Part shown: piece after piece, positions 1 through 6,389 of the stretch
How positions within the stretch are numbered: the stretch's first letter is position 1
Layout of the letters: each line of letters begins with the position of its first letter
NCBI GenBank assembly: GCA_934631025.1
Contig: CAKTXR010000074.1
Coordinates: 1 to 10,848 of the forward strand
Source: an uncultured Clostridia bacterium
GTDB lineage: Bacteria > Bacillota > Clostridia > Christensenellales > Aristaeellaceae
Length of the DNA stretch: 10,848 nucleotides
Direction: 5' to 3'
The notes under the pieces: generated by a model
The model's input: only the letters and a program-made list of their open reading frames with translations
What the model was told of the DNA's origin: nothing
The model's database searches: none
Made by a program: the position numbers and the translations under genes

Positions 1-1
1 A

Positions 2-64
2 AAGTGTCTTGGCTGGAAATCACCGGCGGAAGTCTTTTATGGTTCGGTGTTGCACTTGACTTGA
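2..64 (+). mobile_element. IS30-family transposase, C-terminal end only
   Basis: Reading frame 2 from the window edge encodes KCLGWKSPAEVFYGSVLHLT followed by TGA at 62-64. The pattern (R)KCLGWK(T/S)P.EVF...LHLT at the extreme C-terminus is characteristic of IS30-family DDE transposases (established knowledge). The rest of the gene lies outside the window, so it cannot be told whether the element is intact. The bases just after the stop (TTGACAATTC, about 61-70) probably lie in or near the right terminal inverted repeat, but the left end is not visible, so the exact element boundary is unknown. This is too short for most gene callers and would be missed. Confidence rests on one short but very typical peptide. 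Confidence 0.75.
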
Positions 65-82
65 CAATTCAAGATGTATAAT
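56..82 (+). promoter_or_regulatory. Candidate promoter at the IS30 end, facing the CPCC gene
   Basis: TTGACT (56-61) and TATAAT (77-82) are separated by 15 bp, a short but usable sigma-A spacing, 62 bp upstream of the small CPCC gene. The -35 element falls inside the IS30 tail and the -10 may lie at or just outside the IS end, so this could be a hybrid promoter made by the insertion. A small inverted repeat, CTTGA-CAAT-TCAAG (60-73), lies within the spacer. Tentative. Confidence 0.4.
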
Positions 83-144
83 AACATCAGAGAGCCTATT
101 TCGGAATCCTTGATTAGTGGAATAGACTAAAAGGAGTGTCAAAA

Positions 145-372
145 ATGGGCATTAAAAGAAAATTAATAAAAATAATGAAAAAATATGAGTGCCCGTGCTG
201 TGGGCAAAAAACGCTTGGAGAAAAGCCCGATAACACTTTTCAAGAGTGCTCTAAATGCCATTGGGTTGATGATGGCGTACAACTTCACAATCCAGATTAT
301 AGGGGCGGCTTTAATAAAATGTCGTTGAGCGAAGCTAAACAGGCATATAAAGCAGGTTTGAAAATCTTTTGA
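145..372 (+). CDS. CPCC-family cysteine-rich small protein
   Basis: A 75-aa protein matching the cysteine-rich CPCC family: ECPCC at residues 15-19 (Cys16, 18, 19), a second pair ECSKC (Cys36, Cys39), then W40, DDG (42-44) and NPDYRGG (49-55). The two cysteine clusters look like a small zinc-ribbon-like metal site (inference; no function is established for the family that I can state). I chose ATG at 145 because AAGGAG at 131-136 lies 8 bp upstream; an in-frame GTG at 136 overlaps that ribosome binding site and is unlikely. The lysine-rich N-terminus (KRKLIKIMKK) is basic. The gene is clearly AT-richer than the genes that follow and sits directly beside an IS30 end, which suggests it was acquired or belongs to an accessory patch. 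No terminator follows immediately; the next strong hairpin on this strand is at 511-562. Confidence 0.8.
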   Translation: MGIKRKLIKIMKKYECPCCGQKTLGEKPDNTFQECSKCHWVDDGVQLHNPDYRGGFNKMSLSEAKQAYKAGLKIF

Positions 373-472
373 TAATCAGCGCCGTTACTATTTATGAGGG
401 TGTCTATGCGCAATAGGCAAACTCATTTTTTTAGGGACACTTTGTGTAACTATTTTTGAAGAGGATTTATAA

Positions 473-598
473 ATGAACGAAAATCTGAAAAAATATCTGG
501 CGCGCGTTGCAAAGCAGCGCCCTGCTCGCAAAAAATCATGCGGGCGGGGCGCTGCTTTTTTTGGAATGCGCGCGGTCAGGTGCTCGCGCGCTCGATGA
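473..598 (+). pseudogene. Possible 5' stub of a lost gene (41-codon orphan frame)
   Basis: ATG at 473 has GAGG at 461-464 with an 8-bp spacer, and opens with a plausible cytoplasmic N-terminus, MNENLKKYLARVAKQ. The frame then runs through the long hairpin at 511-562 and overlaps, in antisense, the 3' end of the regulator gene before stopping at 596-598; that second half has no protein character. About 100 bp of AT-rich sequence (373-472) separates it from the CPCC gene and holds nothing else I recognise. The best reading is the start of a gene whose body was lost at a junction near 510. A leader peptide before an attenuator is less likely, because no plus-strand gene follows until 1907. Could also be chance. 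Confidence 0.3.
511..562. terminator. Long hairpin, terminator for one or both strands
   Basis: AAAGCAGCGCCC (511-522) pairs perfectly with GGGCGCTGCTTT (547-558). Inside it GCTCGCA (524-530) pairs with TGCGGGC (539-545, one G-T wobble), leaving an 8-nt loop. On the plus strand seven T residues (556-562) end the hairpin, so it is a good plus-strand terminator. It also lies only 17 bp beyond the stop codon of the minus-strand regulator gene, exactly where that gene needs a terminator, although its minus-strand T tract is only TTT. Confidence 0.75.
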
Positions 599-1685
599 CC
601 TTGCAGCTTTCGCAAAAGACGTGACTGGTCGGCACGGCCTCGTCGTTGACGTACTGCCAGAGCATTTCGGCGGCGCGGCGGCCGGCCTCGTAGACGGGCA
701 GCTCGATGGAGGTCAGGCGCGGATCCAGTTCGGAACAGAGATTGTTGTTGTCGCAGCCGATCACCTTGACGTCCCGCCCGGGGCGAAGATGGCGGATCTC
801 GAGCGCCTGATAGACCAGCTGCGCCAGCCGGTCGTTGAAGGCGAAGATTCCGTCGGGGATGCCGTACTGGTCGAACGAGGGCAGGATCGTGCGATAGCAC
901 TGCGCCAGATCGTAATTAAAGGAGTCCATAAAGACGGCATGGCTGTCCTGCGCGATGCCGCTCGAGGTCAGCGCCATCATGAAGCCCTGATAGCGATCAT
1001 AGGCGGTCTGATAGATAGGCGCGCTGAAGTACGCGATTTTTTTGCAGCCGCGGTCGAGCAGGAATTTCGTGGCGACATAGCCGCTCTCGAACGAATTGCA
1101 ATACACGCCGGGCGTAAGGAAGCCCACCAGCGGGCGATAGCAGCTGATCAGCTTGACCCCCGTCTTTTGCAGGCGGCGGTAGAAGAGCGGATTGGTGTCG
1201 CCGTGCGTCGCGGGAATGATGATGATGCCCGATACGCCGTCCCGCACCAGCTTGATCAGGCAGTTCTGCTCGTTGACCGTGTCGTTGTCCGTGCTGCACA
1301 CGATGACGTTTATGTTGTGACGGTCGGCCACGTCCTGCACGGCGCGGATGATGTAGGGATAGATGTCGCCTAAGATCGAGCTGCACAGTATGGCCCATGT
1401 CTTTTTGTTAAAGTGCGACGCGCTGAACTTGAGCGCGTTCAGCTCGCGCAGGCCGGCGTTTTCCTCAATGCCGGCCTTGCGGACATAGGTGCCGCTGCCG
1501 CCGCGGCTGGAAAGAAAGCCGCTGGCGATCAGCTCGGCGATCGAGTGCTCGAGCGTCGTCCGCGCAATGCCGAGCTGCTCCGACAGGATCTTCCTGTTCG
1601 GCAGCTTGTCGCCGTCGTCCATCGTTTCGATGAGCTTCTTCAGGTGCTCGCTGGCGTCCTGATATTTGTAGCCGTTTCGCTCCAT
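576..1685 (-). CDS. GntR-HTH / LacI-sensor (AraR-like) transcriptional regulator
   Basis: A 369-aa chimeric regulator. Residues about 5-70 form a GntR-type winged helix: KLPNRKILSEQLGIARTTLE is the helix-turn-helix and SRGGSGTYV (60-68) the wing. Residues about 94-369 form a LacI/GalR-type periplasmic-binding-protein-like sensor, with the dimer-fold segments GIIIIPAT, KIAYFSAP, DGIFAFNDRLA and VKVIGCDNNN. This architecture is that of AraR of Bacillus subtilis (about 360 aa), which releases DNA on binding a sugar. ATG at 1683-1685 is preferred because it has GAGG just upstream; an in-frame ATG five codons earlier (1698-1700) lacks a ribosome binding site. The gene is divergent from the sugar-importer operon, with a promoter at 1737-1765, so it most likely represses or controls that operon and itself. 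The ligand is probably the imported sugar or a breakdown product, but nothing in the sequence identifies it. Confidence 0.9.
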   Translation of the reverse strand: MERNGYKYQDASEHLKKLIETMDDGDKLPNRKILSEQLGIARTTLEHSIAELIASGFLSSRGGSGTYVRKAGIEENAGLRELNALKFSASHFNKKTWAILCSSILGDIYPYIIRAVQDVADRHNINVIVCSTDNDTVNEQNCLIKLVRDGVSGIIIIPATHGDTNPLFYRRLQKTGVKLISCYRPLVGFLTPGVYCNSFESGYVATKFLLDRGCKKIAYFSAPIYQTAYDRYQGFMMALTSSGIAQDSHAVFMDSFNYDLAQCYRTILPSFDQYGIPDGIFAFNDRLAQLVYQALEIRHLRPGRDVKVIGCDNNNLCSELDPRLTSIELPVYEAGRRAAEMLWQYVNDEAVPTSHVFCESCKVIERAST

Positions 1686-1736
1686 TTTGTAACCTCGCAT
1701 ATCGTTTCGCGCTGTGGCGGCCTAAAAGACTTTATC

Positions 1737-1765
1737 AGTATACACTTCACAAAAAAGCGTGTCAA
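1737..1765 (-). promoter_or_regulatory. Promoter of the regulator gene, with candidate operator
   Basis: On the minus strand TTGACA (1760-1765) and TATACT (1737-1742) are 17 bp apart, a near-perfect sigma-A promoter about 50 bp upstream of the regulator start. On the plus strand GTATACAC (1738-1745) overlaps the -10 and fits a GTNTANAC pattern like those bound by some GntR-type proteins, suggesting autoregulation. A perfect 10-bp palindrome, GCTCCGGAGC (1767-1776), sits just upstream of the -35 and is a second operator candidate. Confidence 0.75.
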
Positions 1766-1840
1766 CGCTCCGGAGCTTAAAACTCGGGAAAATGTGATAA
1801 TACCGCATGGTTAAAAATTCAAAGCAGTACCAAAATCGTG

Positions 1841-1869
1841 TTTACAAAAAATGTCGTATGGCTTATAAT
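1841..1869 (+). promoter_or_regulatory. Promoter of the sugar-importer operon, with candidate operator
   Basis: TTTACA (1841-1846) and TATAAT (1864-1869) are spaced 17 bp apart, 38 bp upstream of the first permease gene. An inverted repeat TCGTA (1854-1858) / TACGA (1875-1879), with half-site centres 21 bp apart (two helical turns), brackets the -10 box; a repressor bound there would block RNA polymerase. The promoter is well supported, the operator is tentative. Confidence 0.75.
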
Positions 1870-1906
1870 GCTGTTACGAGGTGCTTGAGGATGATTTGAG
1901 GAGGAA

Positions 1907-2851
1907 ATGAGCGTGAGCGTCAACAGAGAGATAAGGCGCGGTCGTCCGCTGAAGGCGCGTTTTCGGCGGGTCGTTCGCCACTGGGAACTGTATCTGCTTC
2001 TGCTTCCCGCGGTGGCGGCGGTGATCGTGTTCAACTATGCGCCGCTGTACGGCATACAGCTGGCCTTTAAGGAAATGCGGCTCGGCCAGACGATTGAGAG
2101 CGCCAGGTGGGTGGGCATGAGGAACTTTGTGCGCTATTTCAATTCGGGCTGGTTCTGGCGCACGATCAAAAATACGTTTATCATCGGCATAACCGCCGAG
2201 CTGCTCTTCCCGCTGCCCATACTGCTGGCCATATTGATGCACAACTGCGTCGTCCAACGGCTCAAGAAGCTGACGCAGACGGTGACCTACATTCCGCATC
2301 TGGTGTCGGTCGTCGTGACGATCAGCATACTGCTTCTGTTCTGCGACGGCGAGACGGGGCTGATCAACATCTTCCGCAGCCGGCTGGGGCTGAGCAAGGT
2401 GTCGTTCTTCGGCGCGGATCGCTATGTCTTGCCGATGTATCTGATCACGGGCGTCTGGCAGGGGACAGGCTCCGGCGCGATCGTCTATCTGGCGGCGCTT
2501 TCGGCGGTGGACAACGAGCTGATCGAGGCCTCGATGATCGACGGCTGCTCCAAGTTCAAGCGCATGATCCACATCGACCTGCCCACGATCATGCCCACGG
2601 TCATCATCATGCTGATCATGAGCCTGGGCCGCTGGTTCGGCGTGCAGACCGATAAGCTGCTCCTGCTGCAAACGCCGCTGAACATGGGCGCGTCCGAGGC
2701 GACGGGCACCTACACCTACAAGGTCGGCATACAGAACGCGCAGTACGGCATGGGCACGGCGATCGGCCTGTTCGTCAACGTGATCAACTTTGTCATGCTG
2801 ATCTCGGCCAACTTCATTTCAAAGCGCGTTTCCGAAACATCGCTGTTTTAA
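1907..2851 (+). CDS. Sugar ABC transporter permease, LplB family
   Basis: A 314-aa inner-membrane permease, first gene of the importer operon. After a basic N-terminus it has hydrophobic segments at about 27-49, 89-112, 127-145, 172-199, 231-243 and 283-304, six as expected for the family. The EAA coupling loop is at 207-226 (EASMIDG...IDLP), the contact for the ATPase. The opening (YLLLLPAVAAVIVFNYAPLYG) and the end (NFISKRVSETSLF) match the LplB/YteP group, whose members take up oligosaccharides or uronate sugars together with a YtcP-type partner and a large binding protein. No ATPase gene is in the operon; such systems use a shared MsmX-like ATPase (established for Bacillus relatives; inference here). 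Start choice is uncertain: GAGGAGG (1898-1904) is only 2 bp from ATG 1907 but 8 bp from an in-frame GTG at 1913, so translation may really begin at 1913. Confidence 0.93.
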   Translation: MSVSVNREIRRGRPLKARFRRVVRHWELYLLLLPAVAAVIVFNYAPLYGIQLAFKEMRLGQTIESARWVGMRNFVRYFNSGWFWRTIKNTFIIGITAELLFPLPILLAILMHNCVVQRLKKLTQTVTYIPHLVSVVVTISILLLFCDGETGLINIFRSRLGLSKVSFFGADRYVLPMYLITGVWQGTGSGAIVYLAALSAVDNELIEASMIDGCSKFKRMIHIDLPTIMPTVIIMLIMSLGRWFGVQTDKLLLLQTPLNMGASEATGTYTYKVGIQNAQYGMGTAIGLFVNVINFVMLISANFISKRVSETSLF

Positions 2852-2866
2852 GGGGAGGTGTGAGTC

Positions 2867-3754
2867 ATGGCTATCGCAAGGAGCCGGGGAGATAAGGTTC
2901 TGGACGGGGGCATCATCGCTCTGATGGTCGTCATTACCGTCTGCACACTGTATCCGCTGTGGTTCGTTCTGATCGCGTCGTTTTCGAACCCCACGGCCAT
3001 CAGCAACGGCAAGGTTATTTTCTGGCCGGTCGGCATGAACGCCTCCGCCTACGGCAAGCTCTTCAGGACGGCGAAGATCTGGATCGGCTATCGCAATTCG
3101 CTGCTCTATACGGTCTTTGGGACGTTCATCAATCTGCTCGTCACGGTGTCCGCGGGCTTCGCGCTTTCCCGAAAGACGCTGCCGGGGCGGCGGGCGCTGC
3201 TCGTGTTCTTCATCATTACGATGTATGTCTCGGGCGGCACGATTCCCAGCTATCTGCTGATGAAATCGCTGGGCCTGCTCAACACGGTCTGGGCGATCCT
3301 GCTGCCGGGCGCGATGAGCGTCTATAACATGATCATCGCCCGCTCGTTCTTCGAGAGCGGCATTCCGGAATCGATCTATGAATCGGCGACGATCGACGGC
3401 GCGGGCTGGCTGCGCTGCTATACGCGCTTTGCCATTCCGCTCTCCAAGCCGATGATCGCGGTGCTGACGCTGTTCTTCGCGCTGGGGCACTGGAATTCCT
3501 ATTTCAACGCGATGATCTACATCTCCAATGAGAAGATTCAGGTCCTGCAGGTGATCATCAAGCAGATCACCGCCAACATCAGCTCCGCGCTCGCCGAATC
3601 CATGACCGACGCGGAAATGATCAAGCAGGTTCAGGAAAAGCAGCTGCTGAAATACGCGGTTGTGGTCGTGTCGGTCGTGCCGATGGTGCTTCTGTATCCC
3701 TTCGTTCAGAGGTATCTGATTCAGGGCATCATGATCGGCGCTGTCAAGGGATAA
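2867..3754 (+). CDS. Sugar ABC transporter permease, YtcP family
   Basis: A 295-aa second permease that should form the transmembrane pore as a heterodimer with the LplB-type protein just upstream. Hydrophobic segments lie at about 14-37, 78-100, 109-132, 141-160, 195-215 and 262-282. The EAA loop at 172-191 reads ESATIDGAG...IPLSKP, with the family's E...DG spacing. The end, PFVQRYLIQGIMIGAVKG, is typical of the YtcP/CarB-type carbohydrate permeases. The start at ATG 2867 is set by GGAGG at 2854-2858, which partly overlaps the region just after the stop of the previous gene; the 15-bp gap indicates translational coupling in one operon. Substrate cannot be read from the permease; the lyase at the operon end is the best hint. 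Length and motifs are complete, with no sign of damage. Confidence 0.93.
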   Translation: MAIARSRGDKVLDGGIIALMVVITVCTLYPLWFVLIASFSNPTAISNGKVIFWPVGMNASAYGKLFRTAKIWIGYRNSLLYTVFGTFINLLVTVSAGFALSRKTLPGRRALLVFFIITMYVSGGTIPSYLLMKSLGLLNTVWAILLPGAMSVYNMIIARSFFESGIPESIYESATIDGAGWLRCYTRFAIPLSKPMIAVLTLFFALGHWNSYFNAMIYISNEKIQVLQVIIKQITANISSALAESMTDAEMIKQVQEKQLLKYAVVVVSVVPMVLLYPFVQRYLIQGIMIGAVKG

Positions 3755-3801
3755 TGGCGGCCAAGAGCGCCGCTGTTATAAATAAGAAGGAGGAGACACT
3801 C

Positions 3802-5406
3802 ATGAAGAAGTTCCTGTCCGTCCTGTTCGCACTGCTCGTGGCGATGAGCGCATTACCCGCTCTGGGCGAAGAGCTGTTCCCGCTCGCGGAGCCGGTTACA
3901 TTCAGGATCAATGTGGCGACATCCAACGATGTGGCCGATCTTGAAAAGTCGCCCTACTATCAGGAGATGCTCGAACGCACCAACGTGAAGATTGAGCTGG
4001 TCAGTCTGGGTCAGGCTGGCGAGGACGCGCTCACAATGCTCAATCTGCTCTACAACAGCGGCGATTACGGCGACGCCATCTGGGGCGGCTCCCTGATTGC
4101 CGAGGCCGACTATTCTCAGCTGGCCGCGGCCAACATTCTGGCCGACCTCAAGCCCTACATCGAGGACGCGGCGGTCATGCCCAACTTCAACAGCGTCGTG
4201 CTGGCTGAATCCCCCAACACCAAGGCGTTCATCACCTCGCCCGACGGCGGCATCTATTCGCTGCCCGGCTACAACAAGGAAGCGGGCGCTTATCTGGAAA
4301 GCCCGATCTGCATCAACGCCAAGTGGATGGAGACGCTGGGGCTGGAGTACCCGACGACCATCGAGGAGTTCAAGCAGGTGCTGATCGCCTTCCGCGACGG
4401 CGACCCGAACGGCAATAAGATCAAGGACGAGATCCCCTACATTTTCCTCGAGGGCAACGCGTGGCAGCATCTGGAGGCGCTGCTCGGCTGCTGGGGGCTG
4501 GCCACGAAGGACAACACGCTGGACAACTTCGTCATGGTTCAGGACGGCAAGGTCATTTTCGTGCCGACCGCCGAGGGCTACAAGGCCGCGCTGACCGAGT
4601 TCAACGACTGGTATGAGGAAGGCCTGCTCTGGAGCGAGGGCTTTGTGTCCAACAACGAAACGCTGATGGCGAAGCGCACGAGCGATCCCGAGGTCGTAGG
4701 CGTGTTCAGCGTTTACGGCGCCGCCTACTATGGTCTGGACGTTGAGGAACCCAACGACTGGGTGCAGATTCTGCCGCCCACCGTCGAGGGTTATGACCGC
4801 TGCTGGTATTATCATCCCGGCTGGCAGGGCATCAAGGGCAAGTTCTCCATGACTACGAAGTGTGAAAGCCCCGAAATCCTGATGCACTACATGGATACCT
4901 TCTACGATCCTGTCGAAAACGTTTACTTCTACAGCGGCCATGCGGAGGATGGCCGTTATGAGATCGAGGAGGACGGCCGCATCAATTTCCTTACGCTCGA
5001 CGATGCGGCGGCCGCCGAAATCAATCAGGCTGTTCCTGCGTACGGTTCCTTCATCACCGATTCGTTCATATGCCGTCCTGCGTCCTTCTATACGGATATG
5101 CTGAAGGCCAACGACGGCAACGCTCTGGTGCGCGCCGCCGCCTACAAGATGTACTCCGAGGCGGGCATCATCAACGACGAAATCTGGCCGCGCCCCTACA
5201 TGAACGAGGACGATTCCGTCCGCCTGAGCGAGCTGCGCACCGACATATTCAACGTCGTGACCGAGAAGCGCGCAAAATGGGTGACCGGCGAGGCCGACAT
5301 CGAGGCCGAATGGGACGCGTATGTCGAGCAGCTGAACAGGCTGGGTCTGGAGGAATTCCTCTCTATCCTGCAGGGCGCTTACGACGACTATCTGTCCCAT
5401 ATGTAA
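3802..5406 (+). CDS. Extracellular solute-binding protein of the LplA/YtcQ type
   Basis: A 534-aa secreted binding protein that captures the sugar and hands it to the two permeases encoded just upstream. Residues 1-22 are a Sec signal peptide (MKKFLSVLFALLVAMSALPALG) with a signal-peptidase I type site AxG before EE. There is no cysteine lipobox, unlike most Gram-positive binding proteins. Residues 199-210 (DGDPNGNKIKDE) form an EF-hand-like calcium loop that is a conserved feature of this large binding-protein family. The segment YHPGWQGIKGKFSMTTKC and the aromatic-rich stretches YGAAYYGLD and RCWYYHP are also family-like. Length fits the family (about 500-550 aa). ATG 3802 is chosen because AAGGAGGAG at 3787-3795 precedes it and it begins the signal peptide; the open frame continues 16 codons upstream without support. 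Same operon as its neighbours, 47 bp after the second permease gene. Confidence 0.92.
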   Translation: MKKFLSVLFALLVAMSALPALGEELFPLAEPVTFRINVATSNDVADLEKSPYYQEMLERTNVKIELVSLGQAGEDALTMLNLLYNSGDYGDAIWGGSLIAEADYSQLAAANILADLKPYIEDAAVMPNFNSVVLAESPNTKAFITSPDGGIYSLPGYNKEAGAYLESPICINAKWMETLGLEYPTTIEEFKQVLIAFRDGDPNGNKIKDEIPYIFLEGNAWQHLEALLGCWGLATKDNTLDNFVMVQDGKVIFVPTAEGYKAALTEFNDWYEEGLLWSEGFVSNNETLMAKRTSDPEVVGVFSVYGAAYYGLDVEEPNDWVQILPPTVEGYDRCWYYHPGWQGIKGKFSMTTKCESPEILMHYMDTFYDPVENVYFYSGHAEDGRYEIEEDGRINFLTLDDAAAAEINQAVPAYGSFITDSFICRPASFYTDMLKANDGNALVRAAAYKMYSEAGIINDEIWPRPYMNEDDSVRLSELRTDIFNVVTEKRAKWVTGEADIEAEWDAYVEQLNRLGLEEFLSILQGAYDDYLSHM

Positions 5407-5423
5407 TTCAGAGCCTGCGGCGC

Positions 5424-5453
5424 AAATGGGGACTGATTCGTCGGTCCCCATTT
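5424..5453 (+). repeat. 13-bp hairpin with TTCG loop, possible REP-like repeat
   Basis: AAATGGGGACTGA (5424-5436) pairs with TCGGTCCCCATTT (5441-5453), one G-T wobble, around a TTCG tetraloop. It lies in the 82-bp gap between the binding-protein and lyase genes and is followed by TTCAATAT rather than a full T run. It may protect the upstream mRNA end or terminate partly, so that the binding protein is made in excess of the lyase. The GGGGAC...GTCCCC core resembles dispersed palindromes of the REP type; copy number cannot be seen here. Confidence 0.7.
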
Positions 5454-5488
5454 TCAATATCCCAATGAAGCGAAAAGAGGATAACCGA

Positions 5489-6376
5489 ATGAAGAACAAG
5501 CTGTTTACCGGCATCATGCCCGCGCTCATTACCCCCATCGAGGAGGACGGCGCGCTGCGGGTAAGTTCCGCGCAGAGGATCATGGAATACGAGCTGAGCG
5601 AGGGCGCGAAGGGCTTTTACATCAACGGCAACACCGGCGAGGGGCTGTTTCTGTCCGAAAAGACGCGCCGCGAGCTGGCCGAGCTGGCCGTGGCGGTCAA
5701 TCGGGGGCGCGGCGTTGTGATCAACCATGTGGGCGCAGTGGACGCGCTCTCGGCGCTGCGGCTGGCGCGCCATTCGGGCGAGATCGGCTGCAACGCCATA
5801 TCCTCCATGGTGCCCAACTATGTCGCGACCTACACGGACGATCAGATTCTGGACTACTATAAGCGTCTGGCCGACGCAAGCTCCCTGCCCGTGCTGGTCT
5901 ACTGCACCGGCCTTCTGAAGGGCAATCCCGTGGATTTTATGGAAAAGGCCATCAAAATCGACGGCGTTGTGGGCGTGAAATACACGATGACCAATTACTA
6001 CGATATGCACCGCATCACCGAGCTGAACGGCGGCGACATCAACGTGATCAACGGCCCCGACGAGATGCTGATCTGCGGCCTGACCATGGGTGCGGACGGC
6101 GGCATCGGCTCGACCTACAACCTGATGACGCGCCGCTACTGCGACCTGTACGCCGCGTTTATGGCCGGCGAGTTCCAGAAGGCGCGGGAAATTCAGTTTG
6201 GCATCAACCGGATCGTGGCGGTGCTGCTCAGGCACGGCTGCATACCGGCCATCAAGGAAGCGCTGACGCTCAAGGGCTTCGACGCGGGCCATGTCGCCTA
6301 TCCGGGCAAGCGCTTCGACGCGGAGGAGCGGCGGCAGCTGGCGGAGGAGCTGCGCGCGGCGGGCTACGAAATCTGA
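5489..6376 (+). CDS. N-acetylneuraminate lyase / DHDPS-family aldolase
   Basis: A 295-aa class I aldolase with the (beta/alpha)8 fold of the NAL/DHDPS family. Lys164 in VGVKYT is the expected Schiff-base lysine and Tyr138 in LVYCTG the catalytic tyrosine. GPDEM (189-193) and GADGGIGSTYN (201-211) match N-acetylneuraminate lyases closely, more than DapA. The substrate-carboxylate loop reads NGNTGEG (46-52): NanA has Ser-Thr here, this protein Asn48-Thr49, and the sequence after Tyr138 also differs from the usual NanA form. It may therefore cleave sialic acid or another 2-keto-3-deoxy acid to pyruvate plus a sugar or aldehyde. ATG 5489 is set by AAGAGG at 5475-5480; the open frame reaching back to 5426 runs into the intergenic hairpin and lacks a ribosome binding site. 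It is the last gene of the importer operon; no NanE or NanK homologue accompanies it. The family call is firm, the substrate is not. Confidence 0.88.
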   Translation: MKNKLFTGIMPALITPIEEDGALRVSSAQRIMEYELSEGAKGFYINGNTGEGLFLSEKTRRELAELAVAVNRGRGVVINHVGAVDALSALRLARHSGEIGCNAISSMVPNYVATYTDDQILDYYKRLADASSLPVLVYCTGLLKGNPVDFMEKAIKIDGVVGVKYTMTNYYDMHRITELNGGDINVINGPDEMLICGLTMGADGGIGSTYNLMTRRYCDLYAAFMAGEFQKAREIQFGINRIVAVLLRHGCIPAIKEALTLKGFDAGHVAYPGKRFDAEERRQLAEELRAAGYEI

Positions 6377-6389
6377 CGATCTCATGACG

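Noticed and set aside
61..82. TTGACA (61-66) as the -35 partner of TATAAT (77-82)
   Set aside because: The spacing is only 10 bp; TTGACT at 56-61 gives 15 bp and is the better candidate.
434..441. GACACTTT as a partner inverted repeat of AAAGTGTC at the window start, i.e. IS ends around the CPCC gene
   Set aside because: Eight bases only, and the left copy is inside transposase coding sequence, not at an IS terminus.
1760..1773. TGTCAACGCTCCGG as a catabolite-repression (cre) site
   Set aside because: Only the left half fits the cre consensus; the right half fails at the last three positions.
3853..5583. Long open frame on the minus strand opposite the binding-protein gene
   Set aside because: It is antisense to a clear secreted binding protein, has no ribosome binding site or family resemblance, and long open antisense frames are expected at this GC content.
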